Below are positions 13,408-26,864 of a stretch of 32,083 nucleotides of DNA, in pieces. A program made the position numbers and the translations under genes. The notes beneath the pieces are model-generated. The model saw nothing but the letters and a program-made list of their open reading frames with translations, had not been told where the DNA came from and did no database searches. The first letter of the stretch is position 1, and every line of letters starts with the position of its first letter. Source of the DNA: Alphaproteobacteria bacterium (GTDB lineage: Bacteria; Pseudomonadota; Alphaproteobacteria; Rickettsiales; SXRF01); contig JAGVLW010000007.1 of assembly GCA_020054105.1 (NCBI GenBank), positions 1-32,083 on the forward strand, read 5' to 3'.

Positions 13408-16400
13408 GCAAAATATAATCGGGAAAACCATCGAATGGTGCGTCACGAACACCAGGTTTACCCTGATATTCGCCGCGCTGCTGGGGCTATGGGGAATGTA
13501 TTGCCTGAAAAATATCCAGGTGGACGCTATTCCCGACCTATCGCAAACCCAGGTCATCATTTTCACGGAATGGATGGGCAGAAGTCCTGACCTGATCGAG
13601 GATCAGATCAGTTATCCGCTCATAACGGCCATGCTGGCCGCGCCGAAGGTATCCGTGGTGCGCGGTTTTTCCATGTTCGGCATGTCCTTTGTCTATGTCA
13701 TTTTCGAGGACGGGACGGACATCTACTGGGCGCGGTCGCGGGTGATCGAATACCTGTCGAAGCTTTCAGGGCAGCTGCCGCAGGGCGCGACACCTTCCAT
13801 CGGCCCGGACGCCACCGGCGTCGGCTGGGTGTTCCAATATGCACTGGTTGACCCGACGGGAAAATACAATCTCTCCGAAATCAAAACCTTCCAGGACTGG
13901 TATTTGAAATACTGGCTGACCTCCGTTCCCGGCGTTGCCGAAGTCACCAGCGTCGGCGGGTTTGAAAAACAATATCAGGTCGAGGTCGACCCCAACAAGC
14001 TGGCCGCGCTCAATATCCCAATCCAGAATGTCATCAGCGCCATCCGCGAAAGCAACAAAGATGTCGGCGGCAGAACGCTGGAAGTTTCCGAGCGGGAATA
14101 TTACGTGCGCGGGCTGGGTTATATCAAAGACCCCAGGGAACTCGAGAATATTTCCATCGGCATCGGGCCCGGCAATACGCCGGTGCGCGTGGCCGATGTC
14201 GGCACGGTGAAGCTCGGGCCCAATATCCGGCGCGGTATTTCCGATTTCAACGGCCAGGGCGATACGGTCGGCGGGCTTGTGGTCATGCGGCAAGGCGAGG
14301 ATGTTTCCCGCGTCATTGATGCCGTGAAGGACAAGATCGAGGAGGTGAAAGGCGCGTTCCCGCCGGGGCTTGAGCTTGAGATCGTCTATGACCGCTCATC
14401 GCTGATCGAGGAAGCCGTTTCGACGCTCGAGAATGCGATTCTCGAGGAAATCATTCTTGTGTGCGCCGTCATTCTCGTTTTCCTGCTCCATATACGCAGC
14501 GTGCTGGTGGTGGTGATTACGCTTCCGCTTTCGGTGCTTATTTCAATGATTCCCATGTACTACATGGGAATCAGCCTCAACATCATGTCGATGGGCGGGA
14601 TTATCCTGGCCGTTGGCGACATTGTCGACGGCATTATCGTCTTTATTGAAAACACGCATAAAAAAATCGCGGAGGGAAAAGGCGCGCGGTCTTCTCAGGA
14701 ACTAACGGTAGAAGCCTGTCAGGAGCTTGGCCCTTCCATATTCAGCGCGCTGCTGATTATTGCCGTGTCCTTCCTTCCCATTTTTGCGCTTCAGGCGCAG
14801 GAAGGAAAACTATTTCATCCGCTCGCCTATACCAAGACCTTCGCCATGATCGCGGCGGCGCTGGTGACGATCACGGTGACGCCGCCGCTCATCGCCTATT
14901 TCGTCAAAGGCAGAATCAGGAGCGAAGGCGAAAATCCGGTCAACCGCTGGCTGCAAAATAGCTACCGCCCAATTCTTGGGTGGTGTCTGCAAAAGACAGG
15001 AATCGTTCTGGCGTGCATGGCGGCGCTTGTCATCCTCTCCGGTGTGGCTTTTTCCCGCCTTGGATCGGAGTTCATGCCGCCCTTGTGGGAAGGAGACCTG
15101 CTATATATGCCGGTAACGGTTCCGGGCATTTCGGTGACCGCCGCCTCTGATCTTTTGACAAGGCAAAGCGCCGCTATCAAGGCTTTCCCGGAAGTGGATA
15201 CCGTGTTCGGCAAAGCCGGAAGATTTGAGACACCGACCGATGCCGCGCCGCTTTCGATGTTTGAATATACCATACGCCTCAAGCCGCGCGAGCAGTGGCG
15301 GAAAGGCTTAAGCGACGACGAATTGATCGCGGGACTCGACGAGGCGGTTGCCGTGCCGGGTCTGAACCGTGCCTGGACAAAACCCGTCCGTGGCCGAATC
15401 GACATGCTTTCGACGGGCATCCGAACGCCCGTCGGCATTAAAATATTTGGCAGCGATCTCAAAGTTATCGAAGATATCGGCCAGCAGCTGGAGCGGACAT
15501 TGAACACGGTGCGCGGCACCAGAAGCGTCTATGCGGAACGAATCGTCGGCGGCTATTATCTTGATTTTGAGCCTGACCGCACCGCCCTGCAGCGCTACGG
15601 CCTCAATGTCGGCGATGCCCAGAGGGTGATTGAAACGGCAATCGGCGGCATGGAAATCTCCCAGACCGTCGAGGGCCGCGAACGCTATACGATAAGCGTG
15701 CGTTACCCGAGGGAACTCAGGGATGACACCGACAAACTGAGCCGCATTCTGGTGGCGACGCCGACGGGCGCGCAAGTGCCGCTCGGCCAGTTGGGCAAGC
15801 TGGTGATGCGCAATGGCCCGCCGATGGTGCTTAACGAAAACGGTTCGCTGGCAGGCTATGTCTATATCGATTTGAAAGACCGCGATCCGGGCGGGTATGT
15901 GGATGACGCGAAGGAAGCGGTGAAGCGGGATATCACCCTGCCTCCCGGATATTTCATTACCTGGACAGGGCAGTACGAATATCTGGAGCGTATGCAGGAG
16001 CGCATGAAAATCGTCCTGCCGCTGACGCTGGCGCTGATTTTCGGGTTCCTCTACTTCAGCAACAAGTCGGTAGCCAAGACCGTTATCATCATGGCGTCGG
16101 TGCCGCTTTCCCTTATCGGCGGCATCCTGCTGATGTGGGCGCTGGGCTATAACACCAGCGTCGCGGTCTGGGCCGGAGGCATCGCCCTGATCGGCGTTGC
16201 CGTCGAGACGACGGCGATCATGATCGTTTTTCTCGACCAAGCATGGAAAAAACGAATGCGGGAGAATCAGTTGAACGATTCCGGTGACACCCTCGCCGCG
16301 ACTATTGAAGGTGCGCAAAAGAGCCTGAGGCCGGTTCTCATGGCGGTCAGCATGAATATCTTCGGCCTCATGCCCGTCATGATGGCCACGGGGCTCGGCG

Positions 16401-16530
16401 CGGATGTGATGAAAAGGCTGGCCTCGCCCATGTTCGGCGGCCTCGTCTCGCTGATGCTGCTGACACTCATTGTCATTCCGGTCATTTATAAAATGCGCGA
16501 AGAACGCATTGCCTTGAAAAGGATAGCAAA

Positions 16531-16534
<4 letters not shown>
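13394..16534 (+). CDS. cusA: Heavy-metal RND efflux pump, CusA-like
   Basis: This is a full-length 1,046-aa inner-membrane proton/metal antiporter of the HME-RND family, the engine of the cusCBA-like pump. The N-terminal helix and 'QVDAIPDLSQTQVIIFTEW' start are typical. The TM4 motif 'AVGDIVDGIIVFIENTHK' (residues about 404-421) carries the acidic proton-relay residues. The C-terminal half repeats the fold ('PLTLALIFGFLYFSNKSVAKTVIIMASVPLSLIGGILLMWALGYN') and ends after 'LASPMFGGLVSLMLLTLIVIPVIYKMREE'. It overlaps both neighbours by a few bases. Family and neighbours favour Cu(I)/Ag(I) export; specificity is inferred. Confidence 0.92.
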
Positions 16535-19181
<2,647 letters not shown>

Positions 19182-19185
<4 letters not shown>

Positions 19186-19403
19186 CCGATATGAAACCGT
19201 CCTGCCCGTGGTGGAGAAGCCCTAAAGGAATCGTCGTACTAATCGCGCTGGCGGCGCTCGGCCTGTACCTCATTATTGTCCACCAGCAGCATGTGCTGGG
19301 CGCGCTACCGTTCCTAGTCATCCTGCTTTGCCCGCTGATGCATGTGTTCATGCATAAGGGGCACGGCCATCATGAACATACGCATGACGGAGACAAGGAA
19401 TAG
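19182..19403 (+). CDS. DUF2933 small membrane protein
   Basis: This is a 73-aa protein of the DUF2933 type. It has two hydrophobic stretches (residues about 14-34 and 38-53; '[47 protein letters not shown]'), ending in a His-rich tail ('[13 protein letters not shown]'). The family is frequently found next to copper P-type ATPases; function is unknown. It overlaps the upstream ATPase (ATGA) and ends 1 bp before the Cu+ ATPase start. Confidence 0.8.
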
Positions 19404-19404
19404 C

Positions 19405-21627
19405 ATGAAACACTCTCACGCAACGCACGAGGATCACTCCAAGCACGGCGACAGCTGCCCGCACAAGAAGGTGCAGCAAGCAGCCGTGAACCAGGAAATC
19501 CCCGTAGGCGCGGAAGTGATTTATACCTGCCCGATGCATCCGCAAATCCGCCAGCCGAAGCCCGGCAATTGCCCGATCTGCGGCATGGCGCTGGAGCCGG
19601 AAACGGTATCGCTGGATAGCGGCCCCGATCCCGAATTGATTGATATGATGCGCCGGTTCTGGCTATCGGCGGTGTTATCGCTGCCGCTGGCGGTAGCGGT
19701 GATGGGCGCACACCTGATTCCCGATTTTCCGCATGAGTGGATGAAAACGCCGATGGCACGCTGGATACAGATGGCGATGGCCACACCGGTAGTATTGTGG
19801 GGCGGCTGGCCGTTCTTCGTGCGGGCGGTGGAATCAGTCAGGCACCGCAGCCTCAATATGTTTACGCTGATCGCTTTGGGCGTGGGCGTCGCCTATATTT
19901 ATAGCCTCATTCTCACGCTATTTCCTTCACAGATTGCGCAATTGGCCGGTGGGTTAGAACTCGAAGTCTATTTTGAAGCAGCAGCGGTTATCACCGCCTT
20001 AGTATTACTCGGTCAGGTATTGGAACTTAAAGCCCGTAATCAAGCGCGGAACGCCATGCGCGCGCTGCTCGACCTTGCGCCGAAAATGGCGCGAATTATC
20101 CGTCCTGACGGCAAGGAAGAAGACGTGCATCTTTCCGAGGTACATAAGGGCAATCTGCTGCGCGTGCGCCCCGGCGAGAAAGTACCGGTGGACGGCGTGG
20201 TGGTGGAAGGCCATAGCAGCGTTGATCAATCGATGCTCACTGGCGAGTCGGTGCCGGTAGAAAAAAGTCCCGGTGACAAAGTAACCGGCGCGACGCTCAA
20301 CGGCACGGGCGGCTTTACCATGCGCGCTGAGCGCGTCGGTAATGAAACCATGCTGGCGCAGATCGTCGATATGGTTGCTAAAGCCCAACGCACCCGCGCG
20401 CCGATTCAGCGCATGGCCGATATCGTATCCGGTTATTTCGTACCGGCGGTGGTGGCGATTGCGCTTATCACCGCGCTGGTATGGGGAATATGGGGGCCGG
20501 AACCGAAGCTTGCCTATGCCATTGTCAACGCGGTGGCAGTGTTGATTATCGCCTGTCCGTGCGCTTTGGGGCTGGCAACGCCGATGTCGATAATCGCCGG
20601 AACCGGGCGCGGCGCACATGCGGGCGTACTGATTAAGAACGCGGAGGCGCTCGAAATCATGGAAAAGGTTGATACGCTGATTATCGACAAAACCGGCACA
20701 CTCACCGAGGGCAAGCCGAAGCTGATGGAAGTGGTCACCGCCTCCGGCTTCGACGAAAACGAGGCGTTAAGGCTGGTGGCGAGCCTAGAGAGAAGCAGCG
20801 AGCATCCGCTGGCCTCGGCGATTGTCAAAGGTGCGGAAGAACGCGGCATTACGCTTTCTGCCGTGCAGGATTTCGCTTCCATCACCGGCAAGGGCGTAAA
20901 AGGCACGATTGATGGCGATAGCGTGGCGCTCGGCAATGCCGCGCTGTTTTCCACGCTCGGCATTGATTCCGCACCGCTGACGGTCACCGCCGAGCAATTG
21001 CGCAGCAAAGGCCAAACCGCCATGTTCGCCGCTATCGACGGCAAAGCCGCCGCCGTCATCAGCGTCGCCGACCCGATCAAGGCCACCACGCAGGAAGCTC
21101 TTAAGGCACTGAAGGCGGAAGGCTTGCACATCGTCATGTTGACCGGCGACAGCAAGGCCACCGCTCAAGCCATCGCTACGCAACTCGGTATCGATGATTT
21201 TGAAGCGGAAGTGTTGCCGGAGCGCAAAAGCGAAGTGGTGCGGCAATTACAGGCGCAAGGCCGCAAAATCGCAATGGCCGGGGATGGGGTGAACGATGCG
21301 CCCGCGTTGGCGCAAGCGCAGGTCGGCATTGCGATGGGCACCGGCACCGATGTGGCGATGGAAAGCGCAGGCGTAACATTGGTAAAGGGTGACTTAGTTG
21401 GCATTGTCCGCGCCCGGCGTTTGAGCCATGCGACGATGCGTAATATCCGGCAGAACCTGTTCTTCGCTTTTATCTATAACGCGCTGGGCGTGCCGGTGGC
21501 GGCGGGTATCCTTTACCCGTTCTTCGGTATTTTACTCAGCCCGGTGATTGCCAGCGCGGCGATGGCGCTCAGTTCGGTGTCGGTCGTCATGAACGCCTCG
21601 CGCCTCAAGCGCGTGAAATTATCGTAA
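19405..21627 (+). CDS. Copper-exporting P1B-type ATPase with N-terminal heavy-metal-binding domain
   Basis: This is a 740-aa Cu+ pump of the CopA/ActP/SilP type. The N-terminus is His-rich ('[16 protein letters not shown]'). It is followed by a Cys/Met metal-binding domain ('[20 protein letters not shown]', residues about 42-61) in place of an HMA domain. CPC lies in TM6 (384-386) and the phosphorylated Asp428 in DKTGTLT. 'YN' in TM7 and 'MALSS' in TM8 are the PIB-1 copper signature. It would export Cu(I) from cytoplasm to periplasm, feeding the CusCBA-like pump and the oxidase. ATG 19405 with AAGGA upstream is preferred to in-frame starts inside the previous gene. Confidence 0.92.
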   Translation: MKHSHATHEDHSKHGDSCPHKKVQQAAVNQEIPVGAEVIYTCPMHPQIRQPKPGNCPICGMALEPETVSLDSGPDPELIDMMRRFWLSAVLSLPLAVAVMGAHLIPDFPHEWMKTPMARWIQMAMATPVVLWGGWPFFVRAVESVRHRSLNMFTLIALGVGVAYIYSLILTLFPSQIAQLAGGLELEVYFEAAAVITALVLLGQVLELKARNQARNAMRALLDLAPKMARIIRPDGKEEDVHLSEVHKGNLLRVRPGEKVPVDGVVVEGHSSVDQSMLTGESVPVEKSPGDKVTGATLNGTGGFTMRAERVGNETMLAQIVDMVAKAQRTRAPIQRMADIVSGYFVPAVVAIALITALVWGIWGPEPKLAYAIVNAVAVLIIACPCALGLATPMSIIAGTGRGAHAGVLIKNAEALEIMEKVDTLIIDKTGTLTEGKPKLMEVVTASGFDENEALRLVASLERSSEHPLASAIVKGAEERGITLSAVQDFASITGKGVKGTIDGDSVALGNAALFSTLGIDSAPLTVTAEQLRSKGQTAMFAAIDGKAAAVISVADPIKATTQEALKALKAEGLHIVMLTGDSKATAQAIATQLGIDDFEAEVLPERKSEVVRQLQAQGRKIAMAGDGVNDAPALAQAQVGIAMGTGTDVAMESAGVTLVKGDLVGIVRARRLSHATMRNIRQNLFFAFIYNALGVPVAAGILYPFFGILLSPVIASAAMALSSVSVVMNASRLKRVKLS

Positions 21628-21647
21628 CTAATATTAGGAGACAAACC

Positions 21648-23498
21648 ATGCCTGCGACAGCGAAGAAGAAAATCGAAAACGTAATACAGAAAGAAAAGAC
21701 ATCTGTGGAAGAATGCGCAAAAGCCGAGATATGCGCTTTCTGCGGCCAGCACAAGCATCTGCCCGTCATTGAGCGCGACACTCAGGAAACCCCGGCTTTT
21801 GACCGCCAACTGCACGCCTCCATGTCGAAGGTATTCGGCCTGTCACCGGCGGCGTTGGCCACTTCATGGTTTGACTGGGCGGCGCATCTGGCTATCGCTC
21901 CGGGCAGACAGGCAGAACTCGCGCAAAGCGCCGGAGAAAAGGCGGTATTGCTGACGAACTACCTGACGCATATGGCGGCAGGTTGCAAGACACCCGCCTG
22001 CTGCGCGCATCCGCTGCCGCAGGATCGCCGCTTCGACGATGAAGGCTGGCAAAGCTGGCCATACAACCTCTATCAGCAAGCATTCCTGCTGACCGAGCAA
22101 TGGTGGCAGGAAGCGACCGGCAGTGTGCGCGGCGTGACGCGGCATCACTCAGATGTCGTGCCGTTCCTCACGCGCCAGTGGCTCGATATGTTCTCGCCGC
22201 TGAATTTCCCCATGACCAATCCGCGCGTAGCGCAGGCCGCTACCGAAAAAGGCGGCATGAATTTTGTCAAGGGCGCGGAGAATTTTTTTGATGACCTGTC
22301 GCGCCTGATTACCAAAGCGCCGCCCGCTGGCACGGAAGAATACAAGGTCGGTGAAAATATCGCCGTCACCAAAGGCAAGGTTGTCTACCAGAACCGGCTG
22401 ATCGAACTGATCCAGTACGCGCCTGCGACCAAGGAAGTGTACGCGGAGCCGGTGCTGATCGTGCCTGCCTGGATCATGAAATACTACATCCTTGACTTGT
22501 CGCCGGAAAATTCGCTGGTCAAATATCTGGTGGAGCAAGGCCACACCGTGTTCATGATTTCGTGGAGAAATCCTGATGCCGGTGACCGTGAGCTTGGATT
22601 CGAGGAATATTTGAATCTTGGCGTGATGGAGGCATTAAAGGCCGTCATTGCCATTGTACCGGAACAGAAAGTACATGCGGTCGGATATTGCCTTGGCGGC
22701 ACGCTGCTTTCGATTGCCGCCGCTGCAATGGCCCGCGACGGCGATGAACGCTTAAAAAGTGTGACGCTGTTCGCCGCGCAGGTGGATTTCGAGGAGGCCG
22801 GGGAGCTGCTGCTGTTCGTCGATGAAAGTCAACTGGCGTTTCTGGAAGACGTGATGTGGGAACAGGGCTATCTGGACAAGAAGCATATGGCGGGCACGTT
22901 TCAGATGTTGCGCTCCCACGACCTGGTATGGTCGCGCATCGTCGAGCAATACATGCTGGGCAACCGCCCCTCTCTCAACGATCTCATGGCCTGGAACGCC
23001 GATGCCACGCGCATGCCGTACCGGATGCATTCGGAATACCTGCGAAGCCTCTTCCTGAATAACGACCTTTCCGAGGGACGGTTTACCGTGGACGGCAAGT
23101 CGATTTCACTGACGGATATACGGGTGCCGGTTTTCGCCGTCAGCACCCAGCGCGATCACGTCGCCCCGTGGCATTCCGTCTATAAAATCCGCCACTTTAC
23201 CGATACCGATGTGACGTTCCTGCTGACCAGCGGCGGGCATAATGCCGGAATTGTCAGCGAGCCCGGCCATCCGCGCCGCAGCTACCAGGTTTCCACCTTC
23301 CAAAGCGCCGGTAAGCATATCACGCCGGAAATATGGCGGGAGAAAACGCCCTCTCACGAAGGTTCCTGGTGGCCGGAATGGTGTGCCTGGCTGGGAAAAC
23401 ACTCGGACGGCAAGAAAAAACCCCCGGCAATGGGTGCTCCCGATAAGGGATATAAGGTTCTGCGCAATGCGCCGGGTGACTATGTGATGATGAAATAG
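21648..23498 (+). CDS. phaC: Class I-type poly(3-hydroxyalkanoate) synthase PhaC
   Basis: This is a 616-aa polyester synthase that polymerises (R)-3-hydroxyacyl-CoA. The lipase-like box GYCLGG (346-351) holds the nucleophile Cys348. The catalytic Asp is in 'VFAVSTQRDHVAPW' and the His in 'LTSGGHNAGIV'. The N-terminal PhaC domain is recognisable ('NYLTHMAAG', 'WPYNLYQQAFLLTEQWW', 'FPMTNPRVAQAATEKGGMNFVKG'). The extreme N-terminus is unusual for its Cys/His content ('ECAKAEICAFCGQHKH'). It starts 20 bp after the copper ATPase with AGGAGA upstream and is followed 9 bp later by fabI, so it is the first of a four-gene carbon-metabolism block. Confidence 0.92.
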   Translation: MPATAKKKIENVIQKEKTSVEECAKAEICAFCGQHKHLPVIERDTQETPAFDRQLHASMSKVFGLSPAALATSWFDWAAHLAIAPGRQAELAQSAGEKAVLLTNYLTHMAAGCKTPACCAHPLPQDRRFDDEGWQSWPYNLYQQAFLLTEQWWQEATGSVRGVTRHHSDVVPFLTRQWLDMFSPLNFPMTNPRVAQAATEKGGMNFVKGAENFFDDLSRLITKAPPAGTEEYKVGENIAVTKGKVVYQNRLIELIQYAPATKEVYAEPVLIVPAWIMKYYILDLSPENSLVKYLVEQGHTVFMISWRNPDAGDRELGFEEYLNLGVMEALKAVIAIVPEQKVHAVGYCLGGTLLSIAAAAMARDGDERLKSVTLFAAQVDFEEAGELLLFVDESQLAFLEDVMWEQGYLDKKHMAGTFQMLRSHDLVWSRIVEQYMLGNRPSLNDLMAWNADATRMPYRMHSEYLRSLFLNNDLSEGRFTVDGKSISLTDIRVPVFAVSTQRDHVAPWHSVYKIRHFTDTDVTFLLTSGGHNAGIVSEPGHPRRSYQVSTFQSAGKHITPEIWREKTPSHEGSWWPEWCAWLGKHSDGKKKPPAMGAPDKGYKVLRNAPGDYVMMK

Positions 23499-23507
23499 GA
23501 GAAGGAA

Positions 23508-24278
23508 ATGAACGAGGCATTGAAAGGAAAGAAAGGATTGGTCGTCGGCGTCGCCAACGACCAATCCATCGCCTGGGGTTGTGCGAAAGCCTTTCACGAA
23601 GCCGGGGCGGAACTGGCCGTGACCTACTTAAATGAAAAGGCTGAACCTTACGTGCGCCCGCTGGCCGAACAGGTGAATGCTCCGATCATTGTACCGCTGG
23701 ATGTGACGGATGATGAGCAGATGGAAGCACTGTTTGAGATCATCGGCAACACTTGGGGAAAGCTGGACTTCCTGCTGCATGCCATTGCCTTCGCGCCCAA
23801 GGAGGACTTGCAGGGCCGTGTCGCCGACTGCTCACGACAAGGCTTTCTGACGGCGATGGACATATCCTGCTATTCGTTTATCCGGCTGGCGCATCTGGCC
23901 GAACCGCTGATGAAGGACGGCGGCTGTCTGCTCACCACTACCTATTACGGCGGCGAGAAAGTCGTCGAGCATTACGGCATCATGGGGCCGGTGAAATCGG
24001 TGCTGGAAGGCACGGTCAAATACCTGGCGGCGGAGTTAGGCGTGAAGAAAATCCGCGTCAACGCCCTGTCGCCAGGGCCGATTGCCACCCGTGCGGCAAG
24101 TGGTATCGCTCATTTTGACGAGTTGCTGGAACTGGCGAAGAAAAAATCACCGGCGCATGAACTGATCTGTACTGATTGCGTTGGCGCATATGCCCGCTTT
24201 CTGGTGAGCGACGAAGCGCGGCTGGTGACCGGCAGCATCGCCTATGTCGATGCCGGATTCAATATTATGGCAGGCTGA
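23508..24278 (+). CDS. fabI: Enoyl-[acyl-carrier-protein] reductase FabI
   Basis: This is a 256-aa short-chain dehydrogenase-family reductase. The cofactor start is 'GLVVGVANDQSIAWGCAKAFHEAGAELAVTY'. The active-site Tyr/Lys pattern is 'YYGGEKVVEHYGIMGPVK', with Tyr and Lys six residues apart as in FabI. The C-terminus 'TGSIAYVDAGFNIMAG' is typical. In fatty-acid synthesis it reduces enoyl-ACP. Here, in a phaC-maoC/pta-ackA cluster, it may be a paralogue serving acyl-CoA/PHA metabolism rather than the housekeeping enzyme. It is tightly spaced (9 bp before, 13 bp after). Confidence 0.9.
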   Translation: MNEALKGKKGLVVGVANDQSIAWGCAKAFHEAGAELAVTYLNEKAEPYVRPLAEQVNAPIIVPLDVTDDEQMEALFEIIGNTWGKLDFLLHAIAFAPKEDLQGRVADCSRQGFLTAMDISCYSFIRLAHLAEPLMKDGGCLLTTTYYGGEKVVEHYGIMGPVKSVLEGTVKYLAAELGVKKIRVNALSPGPIATRAASGIAHFDELLELAKKKSPAHELICTDCVGAYARFLVSDEARLVTGSIAYVDAGFNIMAG

Positions 24279-24291
24279 AAAGGAGAACAGA

Positions 24292-25722
24292 ATGGACGGA
24301 TATATCGAAAATAAAACATTTGACGAGATCGAGGTGGGGGATTCCGCTTCGGTCGAGCACACGCTGACGCAGAAGGATATCCAGTTATTTGCGGTGATGT
24401 CCGGCGACGTGAACCCGGCGCATCTGGACGAGGAATATGCAAGGAGCGACCTGTTCCATAAGATCATCGCTCACGGCATGTGGGGCGGATCGCTGATCTC
24501 CACCGTGCTCGGCACTCAGCTGCCGGGGCCGGGCACGATCTACCTGCACCAGGATTTCGATTTTCTGAAACCTGTTGGCATCGGCGATACCATTACCGCC
24601 CGCGTGACGGTGACGAAGAAAGACGATAAAAAACATCGTCTGACATTGGCCTGCGTCTGCCTGAACCAGGACGGCAAGGAGGTGATCACCGGCACAGCCG
24701 AGGTTATCGCGCCAACGGAAAAAGTCCGGCGCAAGCGGGTGCGATTGCCGGAAATCGAGTTCAAGGAAGAGGAATGCCCGAATCACCATCGCGTGATCTG
24801 TTTCGCCGAAGGGCTGCCGCCGCTGAAAACGGCGGTGGTGCATCCGGTGGACGCGATCTCGCTTAAAGGCGCGGTTGCCGCCGCCGAAGCAGGGATTATT
24901 GAAGCTATTCTGGTTGGGCCGGAAGCGAAGATTCGAGCGGTTGCCGAAGAGGAAAAGATCGACCTTTCCCCCTATACGATTATCGCCACGCCGCATAGCC
25001 ACGCGGCGGCGGAGACCGCCGTGCATATGGCGCGCGAAGGCAAGGTGGAAGCCTTGATGAAAGGCAAGCTGCATACCGACGAGCTGATGCGCGCGGTCAT
25101 GGATAAGGAAAGCGGCCTGCGTACCGGCAGGCGCATGAGCCATGTGTTCATGGCTGATATTCCGAAATTTCCGCGCCCGCTCTATGTCACCGATGCGGCC
25201 ATCAACATCGCCCCCGACCTGACCGTCAAGCAGGACATCGTGCAGAACGCCGTCGATCTGTTCCTGGCGGTGGAACAGCGCACACCGCGCGTGGCGCTGA
25301 TTTCGGCGGTGGAAACCGTTAACAAGGACATTCCTTCGACGCTCGACGCCACGGCGCTCTGCAAAATGGCCGAACGCGGGCAGATCACCGGCGCATTGCT
25401 CGACGGCCCGCTGGCCTTCGACAACGCTATTTCCGAGGAATCCGCCGAGATCAAGGGCATTCGCTCTCAGGTGGCGGGCAAGGCCGACATACTGGTGATG
25501 CCGGATCTGGAGTCGGGCAATGTGATGCTCAAGCAGCTGGTGCTGCTTTCGGGCGCGCATATGGCGGGCATTGTGATGGGCGCGCAGGTGCCGATCATTC
25601 TCACCAGCCGCGCCAGCGGCGACATCGCCCGCAAAGCTTCCTGCGCTTTGGCGCAGCTGGTTGTGCGGGGACGCCGCGCCAACCGAAAGGAAAAAGAATC
25701 ATGCCATCACCACGCGGCGTAA
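24292..25722 (+). CDS. MaoC-like hydratase fused to phosphate acetyl/butyryltransferase
   Basis: This is a 476-aa bifunctional protein. The N-terminal MaoC hot-dog domain (about 1-140) has 'FAVMSGDVNPAHLDEEYARSDLFHKIIAHGMWGGSLIS', matching the (R)-specific enoyl-CoA hydratase motif with catalytic D/H. The C-terminal domain (about 165-470) is a phosphotransacetylase/phosphotransbutyrylase ('FAEGLPPLKTAVVHPVDAISLKGAVAAAEAGII', 'GKLHTDELMRAVMDKESGLRTGRRMSHVF'). It would supply (R)-3-hydroxyacyl-CoA to PhaC and interconvert acyl-CoA with acyl-phosphate for the kinase next door. ATG 24292 has GGAGAA upstream. It overlaps ackA by 22 bp. Confidence 0.88.
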   Translation: MDGYIENKTFDEIEVGDSASVEHTLTQKDIQLFAVMSGDVNPAHLDEEYARSDLFHKIIAHGMWGGSLISTVLGTQLPGPGTIYLHQDFDFLKPVGIGDTITARVTVTKKDDKKHRLTLACVCLNQDGKEVITGTAEVIAPTEKVRRKRVRLPEIEFKEEECPNHHRVICFAEGLPPLKTAVVHPVDAISLKGAVAAAEAGIIEAILVGPEAKIRAVAEEEKIDLSPYTIIATPHSHAAAETAVHMAREGKVEALMKGKLHTDELMRAVMDKESGLRTGRRMSHVFMADIPKFPRPLYVTDAAINIAPDLTVKQDIVQNAVDLFLAVEQRTPRVALISAVETVNKDIPSTLDATALCKMAERGQITGALLDGPLAFDNAISEESAEIKGIRSQVAGKADILVMPDLESGNVMLKQLVLLSGAHMAGIVMGAQVPIILTSRASGDIARKASCALAQLVVRGRRANRKEKESCHHHAA

Positions 25723-26864
25723 AATCGCATCCATGCCTGGTGATTAACGCGGGAAGCTCCTCGGTCAAGTGCAGCGTGTTCGATCTCGCCAGTGACACGC
25801 TGCTGTTCAAGGACGAAATCGAGCGCGTAGATTCCATCGAGGGAGCGATAGGGCTGATAGCGGAAAGATTGTATCAGGCGGGCCATACGGACATTAAAGC
25901 CATCGGCCACCGCGTCGCGCATGGAGGTGAGTATTTCCGGGACGCGGCACTCATTGACGACGCGCTTGTCAAAATCATCGAAGAATACACCCCGCTTGCG
26001 CCGCTGCACAATCCTCCCATTCTGGCGGGCATCGCCATGACGCGCCAGCACTGGCCGGACGTGCCGCAGGTGGCGGTGTTCGACACGGCATTTCACCAAA
26101 CCATGCCGCCGTGCGCCGCCACCTATGCCGTGCCGGAAGCATGGCGGGAAATGGGCCTGCGGCGCTACGGCTTCCACGGTACGTCGCATAAATATGTGAT
26201 GCTGCGAGTCGCGCAGGAATTGAATACCACCCCCGTGCAGCTACGCATTATCAGCTGTCACCTCGGCAACGGAGCCAGCGTCTGCGCCATTGAACGGGGC
26301 GTGTCGGTGGATACCTCGATGGGCATGACGGCGCTGGAAGGGCTGGTGATGGGCACCCGATCCGGCGATGTCGATCCCGGCATCTTTGCCTATTTGAAAC
26401 GCGCGCTGGGGTTTTCCGTCGAACAGATTGAGGATGTGCTTTATAAGAAAAGCGGCCTGGCAGCGCTATCCGGCCTCGGTAACGACATGCGCGATATCGA
26501 AAAGCAAGCGGCGGAAGGCAATGCGAAAGCACAGCTTGCCATCGAAGTCTATGCTTACCGTGCGCGTAAATATATCGGCGCCTATGCCGCCGCGATGGGC
26601 GGGTGCGACGTGCTGGCCTTCACCGGGGGCATCGGCGAGAATTCGGCTACAATGCGCTCGCGCATCTGTGATGGACTAGAATTCATGGGGCTGGATTTCG
26701 ACGAGGAAAAAAACCGGCAAATTAAGCTGGAAGAATTTGAAGTGCCGCAGCTTCAGCGCCCCGGCTCCCGTATCCGAGTGATGGTCACGCAAACCCGCGA
26801 GCAGTGGATGATCGCACAGGAAACAGGCCGTATCTGCAAGCGAGAGGGTATCGATGACGGGTGA
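25701..26864 (+). CDS. ackA: Acetate kinase
   Basis: This is a 387-aa acetate/butyrate kinase family enzyme. Recognisable motifs are 'CLVINAGSSSVKCSVFD' (N-terminal phosphate-binding), 'HRVAHGGEYF', 'VFDTAFHQTMP', 'RRYGFHGTSHKYV', 'ISCHLGNGASVCAI', 'DTSMGMTALEGLVMGTRSGDVDPG' and 'FTGGIGENSATMR'. It converts acyl-phosphate plus ADP to acid plus ATP. Its place after the MaoC-Pta fusion suggests an acyl-CoA to acetate (or butyrate) ATP-yielding branch that competes with or complements PHA storage. It overlaps both neighbours, which indicates translational coupling. Confidence 0.92.
   Translation: MPSPRGVKSHPCLVINAGSSSVKCSVFDLASDTLLFKDEIERVDSIEGAIGLIAERLYQAGHTDIKAIGHRVAHGGEYFRDAALIDDALVKIIEEYTPLAPLHNPPILAGIAMTRQHWPDVPQVAVFDTAFHQTMPPCAATYAVPEAWREMGLRRYGFHGTSHKYVMLRVAQELNTTPVQLRIISCHLGNGASVCAIERGVSVDTSMGMTALEGLVMGTRSGDVDPGIFAYLKRALGFSVEQIEDVLYKKSGLAALSGLGNDMRDIEKQAAEGNAKAQLAIEVYAYRARKYIGAYAAAMGGCDVLAFTGGIGENSATMRSRICDGLEFMGLDFDEEKNRQIKLEEFEVPQLQRPGSRIRVMVTQTREQWMIAQETGRICKREGIDDG

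Noticed and set aside
15308..16318. 336-codon minus-strand ORF inside cusA
   Set aside because: Antisense to a complete, recognisable RND pump; arises from GC-biased third positions.
24385..25560. 391-codon minus-strand ORF opposite the MaoC-Pta fusion
   Set aside because: Antisense shadow with no family features.
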